NCBI GenBank assembly: GCA_964557975.1
Contig: CAZLCG010000019.1
Span: 1-34,350 of the forward strand
From: Fimenecus sp964557975
GTDB lineage: Bacteria; Bacillota; Clostridia; Oscillospirales; Acutalibacteraceae
Reading direction: 5' to 3'
Length of the DNA stretch: 34,350 bases
In this document: piece after piece, positions 7,867 to 14,407 of the stretch
How positions within the stretch are numbered: position 1 is the first letter of the stretch
Layout: every line of letters starts with the position of its first letter
Notes under the pieces: generated by a model
Seen by the model: only the letters and a program-made list of their open reading frames with translations
The model's database searches: none
Told to the model about the DNA's origin: nothing
Made by a program: the position numbers and the translations under genes

Positions 7867-8573
7867 TGCTTGAAAAACTCAAGGCGGATGTTTATAAAGC
7901 GAATATGCAGCTTCAGCGATACGGTCTTGTTGTGCTGACCTGGGGCAACGTTTCGGCAATCGACCGAGAAAAAAACCTTGTTGTAATCAAGCCGTCGGGC
8001 GTGCCTTATGAAGAAATGAACGAAAAGGATATGGTAGTCGTTGACCTCGAGGGCAATGTAATCGAGGGCAATCTCAATCCCTCGTCCGACACGCCCACGC
8101 ACCTTGAATTATACAGGCAGTTTAAGAATATCGGAGCGGTTGTTCACACCCATTCCGCTTGGGCAACCTCTTTTGCGCAGGCGGGGCGTGAGATTAAGGC
8201 TTACGGCACTACCCACTCTGACTTTGCAAACCGCGCGATTCCCTGCACAAGAGGGCTTACCGAGGACGAGGTAAACGGCGAATATGAGCTTAACACCGGC
8301 AAGGTAATAGTCGAGTGCTTTAACGAAAACGGCATTAACCCCGAGGACTGCCCCGCGGTTCTAATTCACCGCCACGGTCCTTTCTGCTGGGGTAAAAACT
8401 GCTTTAAGGCGGTTGAAAACGCTTTGATTTTGGAAGAAGTTGCAAAAATGGCTTTCAGAACCGAGGAGATTGCCGCAATAGAGAATAAGCAGGCGGGCAT
8501 TGAGAAATATCTGCTCGACAAGCATTATCTTCGCAAGCACGGCAAAAACGCCTATTACGGTCAAAAGCGGTAA
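7866..8573 (+). CDS. araD: L-ribulose-5-phosphate 4-epimerase
   Basis: A 235-residue class II aldolase-fold enzyme that converts L-ribulose 5-phosphate to D-xylulose 5-phosphate, the entry to the pentose phosphate pathway. Visible: GNVS and KPSG phosphate-binding segments, SSDTPTHLELY with D75, VHTHS with zinc ligands H94 and H96, HRHGPF with H168/H170, and the C-terminal AYYGQ tyrosine pair (230-231), as in E. coli AraD (D76, H95, H97, H171, Y229). It is coupled to araA by a one-base overlap and is followed by a terminator at 8586. L-fuculose aldolase relatives lack this whole pattern, so the call is firm. Confidence 0.96.
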   Translation: MLEKLKADVYKANMQLQRYGLVVLTWGNVSAIDREKNLVVIKPSGVPYEEMNEKDMVVVDLEGNVIEGNLNPSSDTPTHLELYRQFKNIGAVVHTHSAWATSFAQAGREIKAYGTTHSDFANRAIPCTRGLTEDEVNGEYELNTGKVIVECFNENGINPEDCPAVLIHRHGPFCWGKNCFKAVENALILEEVAKMAFRTEEIAAIENKQAGIEKYLLDKHYLRKHGKNAYYGQKR

Positions 8574-8585
8574 TCGGCATAATTT

Positions 8586-8614
8586 AAGGGCTGTCGTTAA
8601 GGCAGTCCTTTTTT
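8586..8614 (+). terminator. Rho-independent terminator after araD
   Basis: AAGGGCTG (8586-8593) pairs with CAGTCCTT (8603-8610) over 8 bp with one G-T pair, and six T run to 8614. Confidence 0.75.
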
Positions 8615-8870
8615 GCGCCCTAATTCGAGCGTTTTATACAATTTCAGCCTTGAATAATTATGCAAAATGCAGAAATTTTTTATTTTTTAAAAATATAGGT
8701 GTCCGAAATGCGATTTTAAACGGACTATATATATGAAAGGGTATTTTAATTCGGAAATTATTAAAAATATTCTTTTAATCCGATTTTTTTGGGGGGTGAG
8801 TCTGATGGGCTGTATTTGATATTCGGTCAAAAAACAAATAATGATTAGTTGCGTTGAAAGGGTGATATTA
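8615..8870. other. AT-rich gene-free stretch before the small-protein cluster
   Basis: No convincing gene. It holds a GTCCG/CGGAC pairing (8701-8725), the first copy of the 73-bp repeat (8736-8808), and a four-codon frame (ATG 8804 to TGA) behind the GGGGGGTGAG ribosome-site-like run of that repeat. Confidence 0.5.
8736..8808 (+). repeat. 73-bp direct repeat, copy 1
   Basis: About 69 of 73 positions match 9815-9886. It contains TCGGA...TCCGA with an inner TTAAAA/TTTTAA pairing and a T tract, like a weak terminator or attenuator, then a G-run plus TGAG resembling a ribosome site and an ATG. In this copy the ATG frame stops after four codons. Confidence 0.8.
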
Positions 8871-9121
8871 ATGAAAAAAGGTTTATATCTGTTTTTATCG
8901 TTTTGATTATTTTTTTAAATATTTTCAGCATCAACTTATGTGCTGCAGATCTTACTGATTTAGATACTGCTGTTACAGATATTTCCGTTGAAGAAGTATA
9001 TACGCCGGATTGGGTGGTCGGCGAGGAGCATATGTTCACCGCTGACTATTCCGAAAAAACAAATTTGGTAAATGCAGGTCGGAAATATGAGGGTATAGCG
9101 TTTTACGCCTTGGATTATTAA
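8871..9121 (+). pseudogene. Small secreted protein gene, frameshifted in a poly-A run of its signal peptide
   Basis: ATG at 8871, behind AAAGGGTGA, is followed by six A (8874-8879); read as is, the frame stops at a TGA after 11 codons. With one extra A the frame becomes MKKRFISVFIVLIIFLNIF..., a complete signal peptide (hydrophobic core about 6-20, then SINLCAAD) running to TAA at 9119-9121, about 83 residues. The mature part is acidic (DLTDLDTAVTDISVEEVY) and unrecognised. The shift sits in a homopolymer, so it may be a sequencing error, a recent mutation or slippage-based on/off switching. The RBS and downstream frame look intact, so decay, if any, is recent. Confidence 0.6.
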
Positions 9122-9141
9122 GCTTTTCGGAGGGTTAATCT

Positions 9142-9366
9142 ATGAATAAAAAAACAAAAATAATAATATTGACAGCTGTTATTGTTGTCTTTTTAATCGG
9201 TGCTTTTTTCGGGTACTTACACGGATGTAAGCAAGCTGAAGAACACATAAAAATGATAAAGGGAGGTACTATGCCTGCAATTATTGATCCTACTGAAGAT
9301 TCATATTCCGAGACAGTAGAACAGACTTTAACTACGCTGCCTACGGATAACACAACCGAAGAATAA
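9142..9366 (+). CDS. Small single-pass membrane protein, paralogue A
   Basis: A 74-residue protein with no recognised family. It opens MNKKTKIIILTAVIVVF, with a membrane segment at about 6-26 ending in GYLHG, then a charged helix (CKQAEEHIKMIKGG) and a Ser/Thr/Glu/Asp-rich tail with TTLP. GGAGGG at 9129-9134 supports the ATG. The gene at 9551 has the same layout and closely similar N terminus and TTLP tail, so they are paralogues. The C18-32 region has a Cys but not a standard lipobox, so a lipoprotein is unlikely; an Nin/C-out anchor is likely. Function unknown. Confidence 0.6.
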   Translation: MNKKTKIIILTAVIVVFLIGAFFGYLHGCKQAEEHIKMIKGGTMPAIIDPTEDSYSETVEQTLTTLPTDNTTEE

Positions 9367-9550
9367 CAGTTTATAATTTGGGCACAAATGTTCCCATACT
9401 TATCACAAGCTATGCTCCTTGCAAGCGGCGAAGGAGTGTCGCTCTGATTTAAAGGAACTGTAGGTATAAGAAATACAGTATTTTACCGCTTAAATTACGG
9501 ATAAAATATTATTGATTTAGTTACTGAATATTTTTTAGGAGAATAAACTT

Positions 9551-9790
9551 ATGAAAAAGAAAACCAAAATAATAATATCGGCAGTTACTGTTTTTATCTT
9601 TTTGATCAGTGGATTTGTCGGGTATCTGTGCGGATATAAGATTGCAGAAGACAGGTATTCAAAGCTCATATCTGCTATTGAAGGCGACTCTGTTCCTGCT
9701 CCTTCAGCTAAAGGAATTTACGACTCGGCAGAGTTTTATTCAACGACATTACCTGAAGACGGTATATTTGATGAAGAACAGTTTAAATAA
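9551..9790 (+). CDS. Small single-pass membrane protein, paralogue B
   Basis: A 79-residue protein without recognised family, opening MKKKTKIIISAVTVFIF with a membrane segment at about 6-26 (ending GYLCGYKIAED), followed by an acidic, Pro/Ser-rich tail that includes STTLPEDG. It matches the 9142 gene in length, N-terminal sequence, GYL-x-G motif, K-x-A-E pattern and tail motif TTLP, which points to tandem duplication and divergence. AGGAG at 9537-9541 lies 9 bases before the ATG. The second copy of the 73-bp repeat starts 24 bases after its stop. Function unknown. Confidence 0.6.
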   Translation: MKKKTKIIISAVTVFIFLISGFVGYLCGYKIAEDRYSKLISAIEGDSVPAPSAKGIYDSAEFYSTTLPEDGIFDEEQFK

Positions 9791-9814
9791 GGGGCGAAGT
9801 CTCGTTATTTTATA

Positions 9815-9886
9815 AAAGAGTATTTTAATTCGGAAATTATTAAAAATATTTTTTTAATCCGATTTTTTTGGGGGTGAGTCCGATGG
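9815..9886 (+). repeat. 73-bp direct repeat, copy 2
   Basis: Copy of 8736-8808 with three substitutions and one lost G. The ATG at its end (9882) opens a four-codon frame, as in copy 1. The two copies lie 1079 bp apart and bracket the three small ORFs. Confidence 0.8.
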
Positions 9887-10001
9887 TTTATATCTAGACA
9901 CATACGTTTAACTTAATTGAGAGTATCGGTGATGATTAAAGAAACAGCAGAAAGGATAAAACAAATATTCAAAATTTATTCACATTCGGTAAAATATGAA
10001 G

Positions 10002-10036
10002 CCGCCTCTGCAAGCAGCATTTTCTTGCAGAGGCGG
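10002..10036 (+). other. Strong hairpin before a lipoprotein gene
   Basis: CCGCCTCTGCAAG (10002-10014) pairs perfectly with CTTGCAGAGGCGG (10024-10036) around a 9-base loop. A run of T follows only after about 11 bases, so it is a terminator with a displaced tail, or a leader structure of the lipoprotein gene that starts at 10079. Confidence 0.7.
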
Positions 10037-10078
10037 GAGACAAATTTCTTTTTTATATAACTTTAAGGGGTTAATAAC

Positions 10079-10570
10079 ATGAAAAAAACAATTACAATTA
10101 TAATTTTCAGCATTATTTTGTCGGTTATATCGTCGGGCTGCGGGAATTTAAGCGAACAAGCCGAGCAAACAGCGGCTGATATTTCCATATTCAATATGTC
10201 TGTCGAAAACGTTTCAAAAATACAAATTGTCAGATATGCCGACGACGGAACAAATATTTATATGAAGGAAATAAACGGCGTTGAGGAATTATCGTCGGCT
10301 CTTGAAAAAATAAGGGAATGTGTTACACAACAGACTGCGGATGACAAAGCAAGCAGCGGTTGGAAAATAATGGTCAGGGTTTTTGACAGGGACGGAAATT
10401 GGCTTTTTAATATTTCCGAGCAGGACAGCGGCAGTCTGACCGCGATCGACGGTATTTGTTACGCTACAAATTCAAGCTTTGCGGATCTTGCCGAGGAATT
10501 ATATTCCTCAAGCAACGCCGCCGAGCAATATTACCTAAACGGCGCGGACGGCGAATCGAGCGATACATAA
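10079..10570 (+). CDS. Small lipoprotein of unknown function
   Basis: A 163-residue protein. The N terminus is a lipoprotein signal (MKKTITIIIFSIILSVISSGC) with Cys21 as the lipidation residue in a short lipobox, so it should be anchored on the outer face of the membrane. The mature part is acidic, mixes strands and helices (VSKIQIVRYADDG, EELSSALEKIREC, WKIMVRVFDRDGNWLF), and ends in a Ser/Asn/Glu-rich tail. The layout is that of small lipoproteins with one beta-rich domain, but I do not recognise a family. AAGGGG lies 8 bases before the ATG. It precedes the membrane-protein gene at 10610 by 39 bases, so they are likely one operon. Confidence 0.68.
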   Translation: MKKTITIIIFSIILSVISSGCGNLSEQAEQTAADISIFNMSVENVSKIQIVRYADDGTNIYMKEINGVEELSSALEKIRECVTQQTADDKASSGWKIMVRVFDRDGNWLFNISEQDSGSLTAIDGICYATNSSFADLAEELYSSSNAAEQYYLNGADGESSDT

Positions 10571-10609
10571 GGTTCTTTTGAGAATCGGCAAAGAATAGGA
10601 GCAGTATTT

Positions 10610-11263
10610 ATGATACAAGGTTTACACGGGAGAAAGGATTTATCCGTTTGTTCCTGTAAAAGAAAGCGTCTGTTATTCTGTATCGGTATAGCTTTTCTTA
10701 TTTGCCTTATAATTTATGTCTCGGTCTTATTTATTCCGTATAGTTACTTTAGGCAATATGAAAGCAATATCGTTTGTTCGACGGAAAATTTAGTCTGGAA
10801 TACTGAAAGCGGAGTAATTGGCAGATCAGGCTGTATTACGCCGTTTACATCATCCCGAAAAACAAAAAACATAAGCAAAAAAAGCGCAAATTCCGTGTTT
10901 CAATACTCGAATTTTTACAGACTTTTATCAAACGACTTTGAGCATTACGCTGTGTATGACGCAGGAAAGCTTAATTCTTTGAATTTTACATGGAACATAA
11001 ATAACGGTGTTGTCAAAATGCTTATAGACCCCGAAAATTCTCCTGATTATTTATTCGGCGCAGAGAATATCACGCAATATATTAACGGTTATAATGTCTC
11101 TGCGAAAAAATCGGACTGTTACGGCAATAAATGCGAAATTGATATTGGTTTGGAAAAAGACGGCGTCTGCGTTTGGATTTTCGGAAATTCCGAAAATGAA
11201 GCTTATATCAATGAATTATTTAATTTGGTTCTTAACTCTGATATTGATCTTTCAAGTTTTTAA
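10610..11263 (+). CDS. Single-pass membrane protein of unknown function
   Basis: A 217-residue protein. A basic cytoplasmic start (residues 1-20, with CSCKRKR) precedes one membrane segment at about 21-43; the rest (44-217) should lie outside. The extracellular part holds paired Cys (56, 75, 170, 175) and Asn-rich, aromatic segments (FNWNINNG-like), ending VLNSDIDLSSF. AGGAGC lies 7 bases before the ATG. Its last 53 codons and about 91 bases of downstream DNA are duplicated at 12310-12559. No family is recognised. It is probably in an operon with the lipoprotein gene before it. Confidence 0.65.
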   Translation: MIQGLHGRKDLSVCSCKRKRLLFCIGIAFLICLIIYVSVLFIPYSYFRQYESNIVCSTENLVWNTESGVIGRSGCITPFTSSRKTKNISKKSANSVFQYSNFYRLLSNDFEHYAVYDAGKLNSLNFTWNINNGVVKMLIDPENSPDYLFGAENITQYINGYNVSAKKSDCYGNKCEIDIGLEKDGVCVWIFGNSENEAYINELFNLVLNSDIDLSSF

Positions 11264-11354
11264 ATCTGTTTTTTAGCGGAATAGGATCGCCTGTCAGCTA
11301 AACGACCGTGAAAACATATTGCGAACGAACGGCAGACGTCGCCGAATTTTCAGC
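11105..11354 (+). repeat. 250-bp duplication, copy 1 (3' end of the 10610 gene plus downstream DNA)
   Basis: Matches 12310-12559 at 245 of 250 positions. All five differences (11133, 11134, 11146, 11149, 11151) fall within 19 bases near the left end; the remaining 200 bp are identical. Confidence 0.92.
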
Positions 11355-11382
11355 TATTACGCCTGCGCTTAACTCCGACCGT

Positions 11383-11426
11383 AACCGCCCTGCAGCTTGA
11401 GAAGCTCGGGGCGGTTATCCTTTTAC
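11383..11426 (+). terminator. Possible terminator hairpin
   Basis: AACCGCCC (11383-11390) pairs with GGGCGGTT (11409-11416), with a nested AGCTT/AAGCT pairing in between; ATCCTTTT follows. The T tract is weak. It lies between convergent genes (10610 plus, 11501 minus) and could serve the plus-strand operon. Confidence 0.5.
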
Positions 11427-11500
11427 CGTTTTCAATGGCTGCCCGTCCGTCGAACCGCCCCCTTGTTCATTTGATATAAAAATATTTTTCAATCAGAACT

Positions 11501-12100
11501 TTAACGCTCGGCTAAATACTCTTTAATCTGAGCATAAAACTCTTCTTTGGGCTGCTTATCAACAGTAATATTTGATACGGAATTGTATTTTGCAACTTGT
11601 TCATTACACACATTTAAAGAATAGACCATATTGTCGATAATCTCAAATCTTCCTTGCGGACCGCTTAAAACGGTATAAGTTTCATCTTCGTTTACCTCCG
11701 CAAACACAAAGAACTCATCACCTATTTCCATTAAAGGATCGTCGGCGATTTCATAAATTTTCTTTTCCTTCTCGTCTATTTTTCCGGTCATCACAATGCG
11801 AATTGTTCCCTGTTCCTTACCGAACAAAGACTCTCGAATTTCTGCCGTGTAGATTGTCAAATCAACCCCGTAATCCTTATATTTATCATCGGTTTCCAGC
11901 CCTGTAATCTTCACATATGCCGCCAAATCACAATTATCTGCGAGTTCTTGAACATTTTCATAATTGTACGACCGGCTGGCATTAAGGAGGACTTTTTCAT
12001 ATTGACCGTAATCGGCAGTGTTTTGATTTGAGCAAGCGGCTAAAGCAAACACAACTGCAACTAAGCAGAAAGCAACGAGTGCTTTTAATATTTTTTTCAT
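11501..12100 (-). CDS. Lipoprotein of unknown function
   Basis: A 199-residue protein. The signal (MKKILKALVAFCLVAVVFALAAC) has lipobox ALAAC, lipidated at Cys23, so it is a membrane-anchored surface protein. The mature part has a helical segment (YENVQELADNCDLAAYVKITG), then a beta-rich domain with the pattern YTAEIRESLFGKE...IRIVMTGK...IGDEFFVFAEV, seen in small clostridial lipoproteins that I cannot name further. A GTG at 12109 is in frame but lies inside the ribosome site; ATG at 12100 follows GAGGTG by six bases. It has its own promoter at 12273-12301 and sits alone, in opposite orientation, between the two copies of the 250-bp duplication. Confidence 0.7.
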   Translation of the reverse strand: MKKILKALVAFCLVAVVFALAACSNQNTADYGQYEKVLLNASRSYNYENVQELADNCDLAAYVKITGLETDDKYKDYGVDLTIYTAEIRESLFGKEQGTIRIVMTGKIDEKEKKIYEIADDPLMEIGDEFFVFAEVNEDETYTVLSGPQGRFEIIDNMVYSLNVCNEQVAKYNSVSNITVDKQPKEEFYAQIKEYLAER

Positions 12101-12300
12101 TAAACTCACCTCTCTGTAATTGACGGCATTTTAATATTTGGCATTAACCTCCTAATAAAAATGCGCAAATGACTCCCTGAAGAATAACTTGCGCTTTATT
12201 TCCACTATATCAACTTTGAGACAGTCTGCCTTGTGATCGAGTGAACGCAAGTCATTTACTTCTGTCACAAAAATAATAACACCTTGTTGATTGTTTGTCA
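12101..12300 (-). other. Leader of the 11501 lipoprotein gene, with possible short ORFs
   Basis: About 165 bases separate promoter and start codon. On the minus strand a GTG frame (12268 to 12152, 38 codons; MTEVNDLRSLDHKADC...) is followed by TAGGAGG and a 12-codon frame (12144 to 12106, MPNIKMPSITER) that ends inside the lipoprotein ribosome site. The longer one has coding-like composition but no recognised family. They may be leader peptides or chance. Confidence 0.35.
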
Positions 12301-12301
12301 A
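12273..12301 (-). promoter_or_regulatory. Sigma-A promoter of the 11501 lipoprotein gene
   Basis: On the minus strand TTGACA (12301-12296), 17-base spacer, TATTAT (12278-12273). The -35 box begins 9 bases outside the duplicated segment. Confidence 0.65.
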
Positions 12302-12468
12302 TGATACGCAAAAAATCGGACTGTTACGGCAATAAATATGAAATTGATATAGGCTCGGAAAAAGACGGCGTCTGCGTTTGGATTTTCGGAAATTCCGAAA
12401 ATGAAGCTTATATCAATGAATTATTTAATTTGGTTCTTAACTCTGATATTGATCTTTCAAGTTTTTAA
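12301..12468 (+). pseudogene. Truncated copy of the 3' end of the 10610 membrane-protein gene
   Basis: This 55-codon remnant repeats the last 53 codons of the 10610 gene and its stop. An ATG happens to lie in frame at 12301, but there is no ribosome site and no membrane segment. Two of the five differences are silent and three change residues (Cys to Tyr using two bases, Leu to Ser), so the copy stems from a diverged paralogue and not from simple recent duplication. It ends about 165 bases before the response-regulator gene. Confidence 0.8.
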
Positions 12469-12559
12469 ATCTGTTTTTTAGCGGAATAGGATCGCCTGTC
12501 AGCTAAACGACCGTGAAAACATATTGCGAACGAACGGCAGACGTCGCCGAATTTTCAGC
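12310..12559 (+). repeat. 250-bp duplication, copy 2
   Basis: See 11105-11354. The copies flank 955 bp that hold the 11501 lipoprotein gene. Confidence 0.92.
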
Positions 12560-12575
12560 GCTCAATGTACGCAAT

Positions 12576-12604
12576 TTGAATTATAATAAAATATGTGTTA
12601 ATAT
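12576..12604 (+). promoter_or_regulatory. Likely promoter of the two-component genes
   Basis: TTGAAT (12576-12581), 17-base spacer, TAATAT (12599-12604), directly after the duplicated segment. An overlapping TATAAT at 12582 has no -35 match. Confidence 0.5.
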
Positions 12605-12632
12605 GTAAAAAACGCTTTCGGGAGTGTACCGT

Positions 12633-13304
12633 ATGTATAAAATAATGATAGTTGAGGATGACAGGGTAATCTCGTCGGAGATAAAAAAGCACCTTGAGCA
12701 GTGGGGCTATGACGTTTTTTCGGTAACGGATTTCAGAAACGTTATTACGGATTTCGTTTCGTTCTCGCCCCAGCTTGTTTTAATGGATATATCTCTGCCT
12801 TTCTTTAACGGCTACCGTTGGTGTACCGAGATAAGAAAGCTTTCAAGCGTTCCCGTCGTGTTTATTTCCTCCTCGTCGGATAATATGAACATCGTTATGG
12901 CTGTTAATATGGGAGGCGACGATTTTATAGCGAAGCCCTTTGATATAGACGTGCTGACGGCAAAAATTCAGGCGCTTATAAGGCGTACATACGACTTCTC
13001 GGGCGACGCGCCGCTCATTGAGGCGGGCGGGGTAATTCTGAACACAGCCGATACAACGCTTCGTTACCGTGACGAAAAGATTGAGCTTACCAAAAACGAG
13101 TACCGTATTGTACAGGTGCTGATAGAAAACAAGGGCAGGGTAGTCTCCCGTGATACTCTTATGAAAAGGCTTTGGGAAACCGACAGCTTTGTCGATGACA
13201 ACACTCTTACCGTCAATATGGCAAGGCTTAGAAAAAAACTTGAAGATTACGGTATTAACGGCTTTATAAGGACTAAAAAAGGTCTGGGATATATGGTGGA
13301 ATGA
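12633..13304 (+). CDS. OmpR-family response regulator (BceR-like)
   Basis: A 223-residue protein: receiver domain (1-115) with acidic pocket E8-D9-D10, phosphorylation site D52 (VLMDISLP), switch residue in FISSSS and K of AKPFD, then a winged-helix DNA-binding domain (about 128-223: LTKNEYRIVQVLIENKGRVVSRDTLMKRLW). ATG at 12633 follows GGGAG; a GTG nine bases upstream is less well placed. It lies one base before the kinase gene and about 1 kb before an ABC transporter of matching type, the layout of BceRSAB modules that sense and expel peptide antibiotics. It likely activates the ABC promoter at 14317-14375. Confidence 0.93.
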   Translation: MYKIMIVEDDRVISSEIKKHLEQWGYDVFSVTDFRNVITDFVSFSPQLVLMDISLPFFNGYRWCTEIRKLSSVPVVFISSSSDNMNIVMAVNMGGDDFIAKPFDIDVLTAKIQALIRRTYDFSGDAPLIEAGGVILNTADTTLRYRDEKIELTKNEYRIVQVLIENKGRVVSRDTLMKRLWETDSFVDDNTLTVNMARLRKKLEDYGINGFIRTKKGLGYMVE

Positions 13305-13305
13305 A

Positions 13306-14295
13306 ATGAAACTGTTTACGGAATATTTAAAACTTCATTACAAAAGCCTTTTGATTTTCACATTGTTTTCGGCGGTTTTCGCATTGGTTTTTTACCTTTA
13401 TTCCGTTCCCGCCGAGGCGGTGGGGTATGCGGTAATTATCTGCATTTTTTTTGGCTTGATTCTGTTGTCAATAAGCTTTCCGCGCTTTTTAAAGAAGCAT
13501 AAAACGCTCTTACAGCTTCAAAACGAGGTAAAAGTAAGCCTTCAAAATATGCCCGAGCCCGAAAATATAATCGAAAGGGATTATGACGGTATTGTCAAAG
13601 CGGCTTACTCGGAAAAATGCCGCGCGCAGTCGGAGGCGGCGGACAAAATGAGCGATATGACCGAGTATTATACCCTTTGGGCGCATCAGATCAAGACGCC
13701 TATATCGGCAATGCGCCTTTTGCTTCATTCGGACGCGTCAAAGGAAAATGAGGAGCTTAGAAATCAGCTTTTTTTGACCGAGGAATATGCGGATATGGTT
13801 TTAAACTATATGAAAAGCGATTTTAACACGACGGATTACGTTATAAAAAAATGCGGACTCGACGAAATCGTTAAGGGAGCGCTTCGCAAATACGCGGGGC
13901 TTTTTATCTCAAAAAAGCTTACCTTAAAATATGACGGGCTTGAAAAAACAGTTCTGACGGATGAAAAATGGCTGTCGTTCGTAATAGGTCAGCTTCTTTC
14001 CAACGCCGTTAAATACACGAACGAGGGCTGCGTTTCAATTTATCTTGAACGCGGAAATGCTTTGGTGATCGAGGACACGGGAATGGGTATTGCCGAGGAG
14101 GATTTGCCGCGCGTATGCGAAAAGGGCTATACGGGCTACAACGGCAGAAACGACAAAAAATCGACCGGCATAGGGCTTTATCTTTGCAAAAAAATTCTTA
14201 CGAACCTTTCCCACAGGCTTATAATTACGTCCGAGGTCGGCGTCGGCACAAAGGTAAAAATAGAATTTGAAGAATTAAATCTGAGTTTTGAATAA
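13306..14295 (+). CDS. Intramembrane-sensing histidine kinase (BceS-like)
   Basis: A 329-residue kinase with two closely spaced membrane segments (about 14-32 and 38-57) and almost no extracellular loop, which marks kinases that sense through a partner ABC transporter. The phosphorylated histidine is H127 (LWAHQIKTPISAM); the HATPase domain shows an N box (LLSNAVKYT), the G1 box DTGMGI and G2 GIGLYLCK. It starts one base after the response-regulator stop (TGAAATG). Together with the ABC genes it matches Bce modules that respond to bacitracin-like or lantibiotic peptides; the actual ligand is unknown. Confidence 0.93.
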   Translation: MKLFTEYLKLHYKSLLIFTLFSAVFALVFYLYSVPAEAVGYAVIICIFFGLILLSISFPRFLKKHKTLLQLQNEVKVSLQNMPEPENIIERDYDGIVKAAYSEKCRAQSEAADKMSDMTEYYTLWAHQIKTPISAMRLLLHSDASKENEELRNQLFLTEEYADMVLNYMKSDFNTTDYVIKKCGLDEIVKGALRKYAGLFISKKLTLKYDGLEKTVLTDEKWLSFVIGQLLSNAVKYTNEGCVSIYLERGNALVIEDTGMGIAEEDLPRVCEKGYTGYNGRNDKKSTGIGLYLCKKILTNLSHRLIITSEVGVGTKVKIEFEELNLSFE

Positions 14296-14300
14296 CAACC

Positions 14301-14335
14301 TTACAAAACCGTAATGTTACAAGGGGAAAATGTAA
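14301..14335. promoter_or_regulatory. Candidate response-regulator binding sites
   Basis: TTACA at 14301-14305 and 14317-14321, and TGTAA at 14331-14335; the last two form an inverted repeat with a 9-base gap. The sites lie upstream of the weak -35 region of the ABC promoter, as expected for an activator. Confidence 0.45.
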
Positions 14336-14345
14336 GCCAAAGCTA

Positions 14346-14375
14346 TGGTACGCGTTTTCCCTTTGAGTTTATAAT
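14346..14375 (+). promoter_or_regulatory. Promoter of the ABC transporter genes
   Basis: Perfect TATAAT at 14370-14375 with a poor -35 (TGGTAC at 14346-14351, 18-base spacer), typical of an activated promoter. The leader ends with AAAAGGAGG at 14391-14399. Confidence 0.55.
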
Positions 14376-14407
14376 GAGAGCGCAGAAAGGAAAAGGAGGA
14401 CACTGAA

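Noticed and set aside
8736..9886. CRISPR array
   Set aside because: Only two copies 1079 bp apart with genes in between.
9932..10060. 42-codon plus-strand frame (MIKETAERIKQIF...)
   Set aside because: The ribosome site is poor and the second half is made of the perfect hairpin at 10002-10036, so coding is unlikely.
14317..14335. Terminator between kinase and ABC genes
   Set aside because: The TTACA/TGTAA arms are short with a 9-base gap and no T tract; a protein-binding site fits better.
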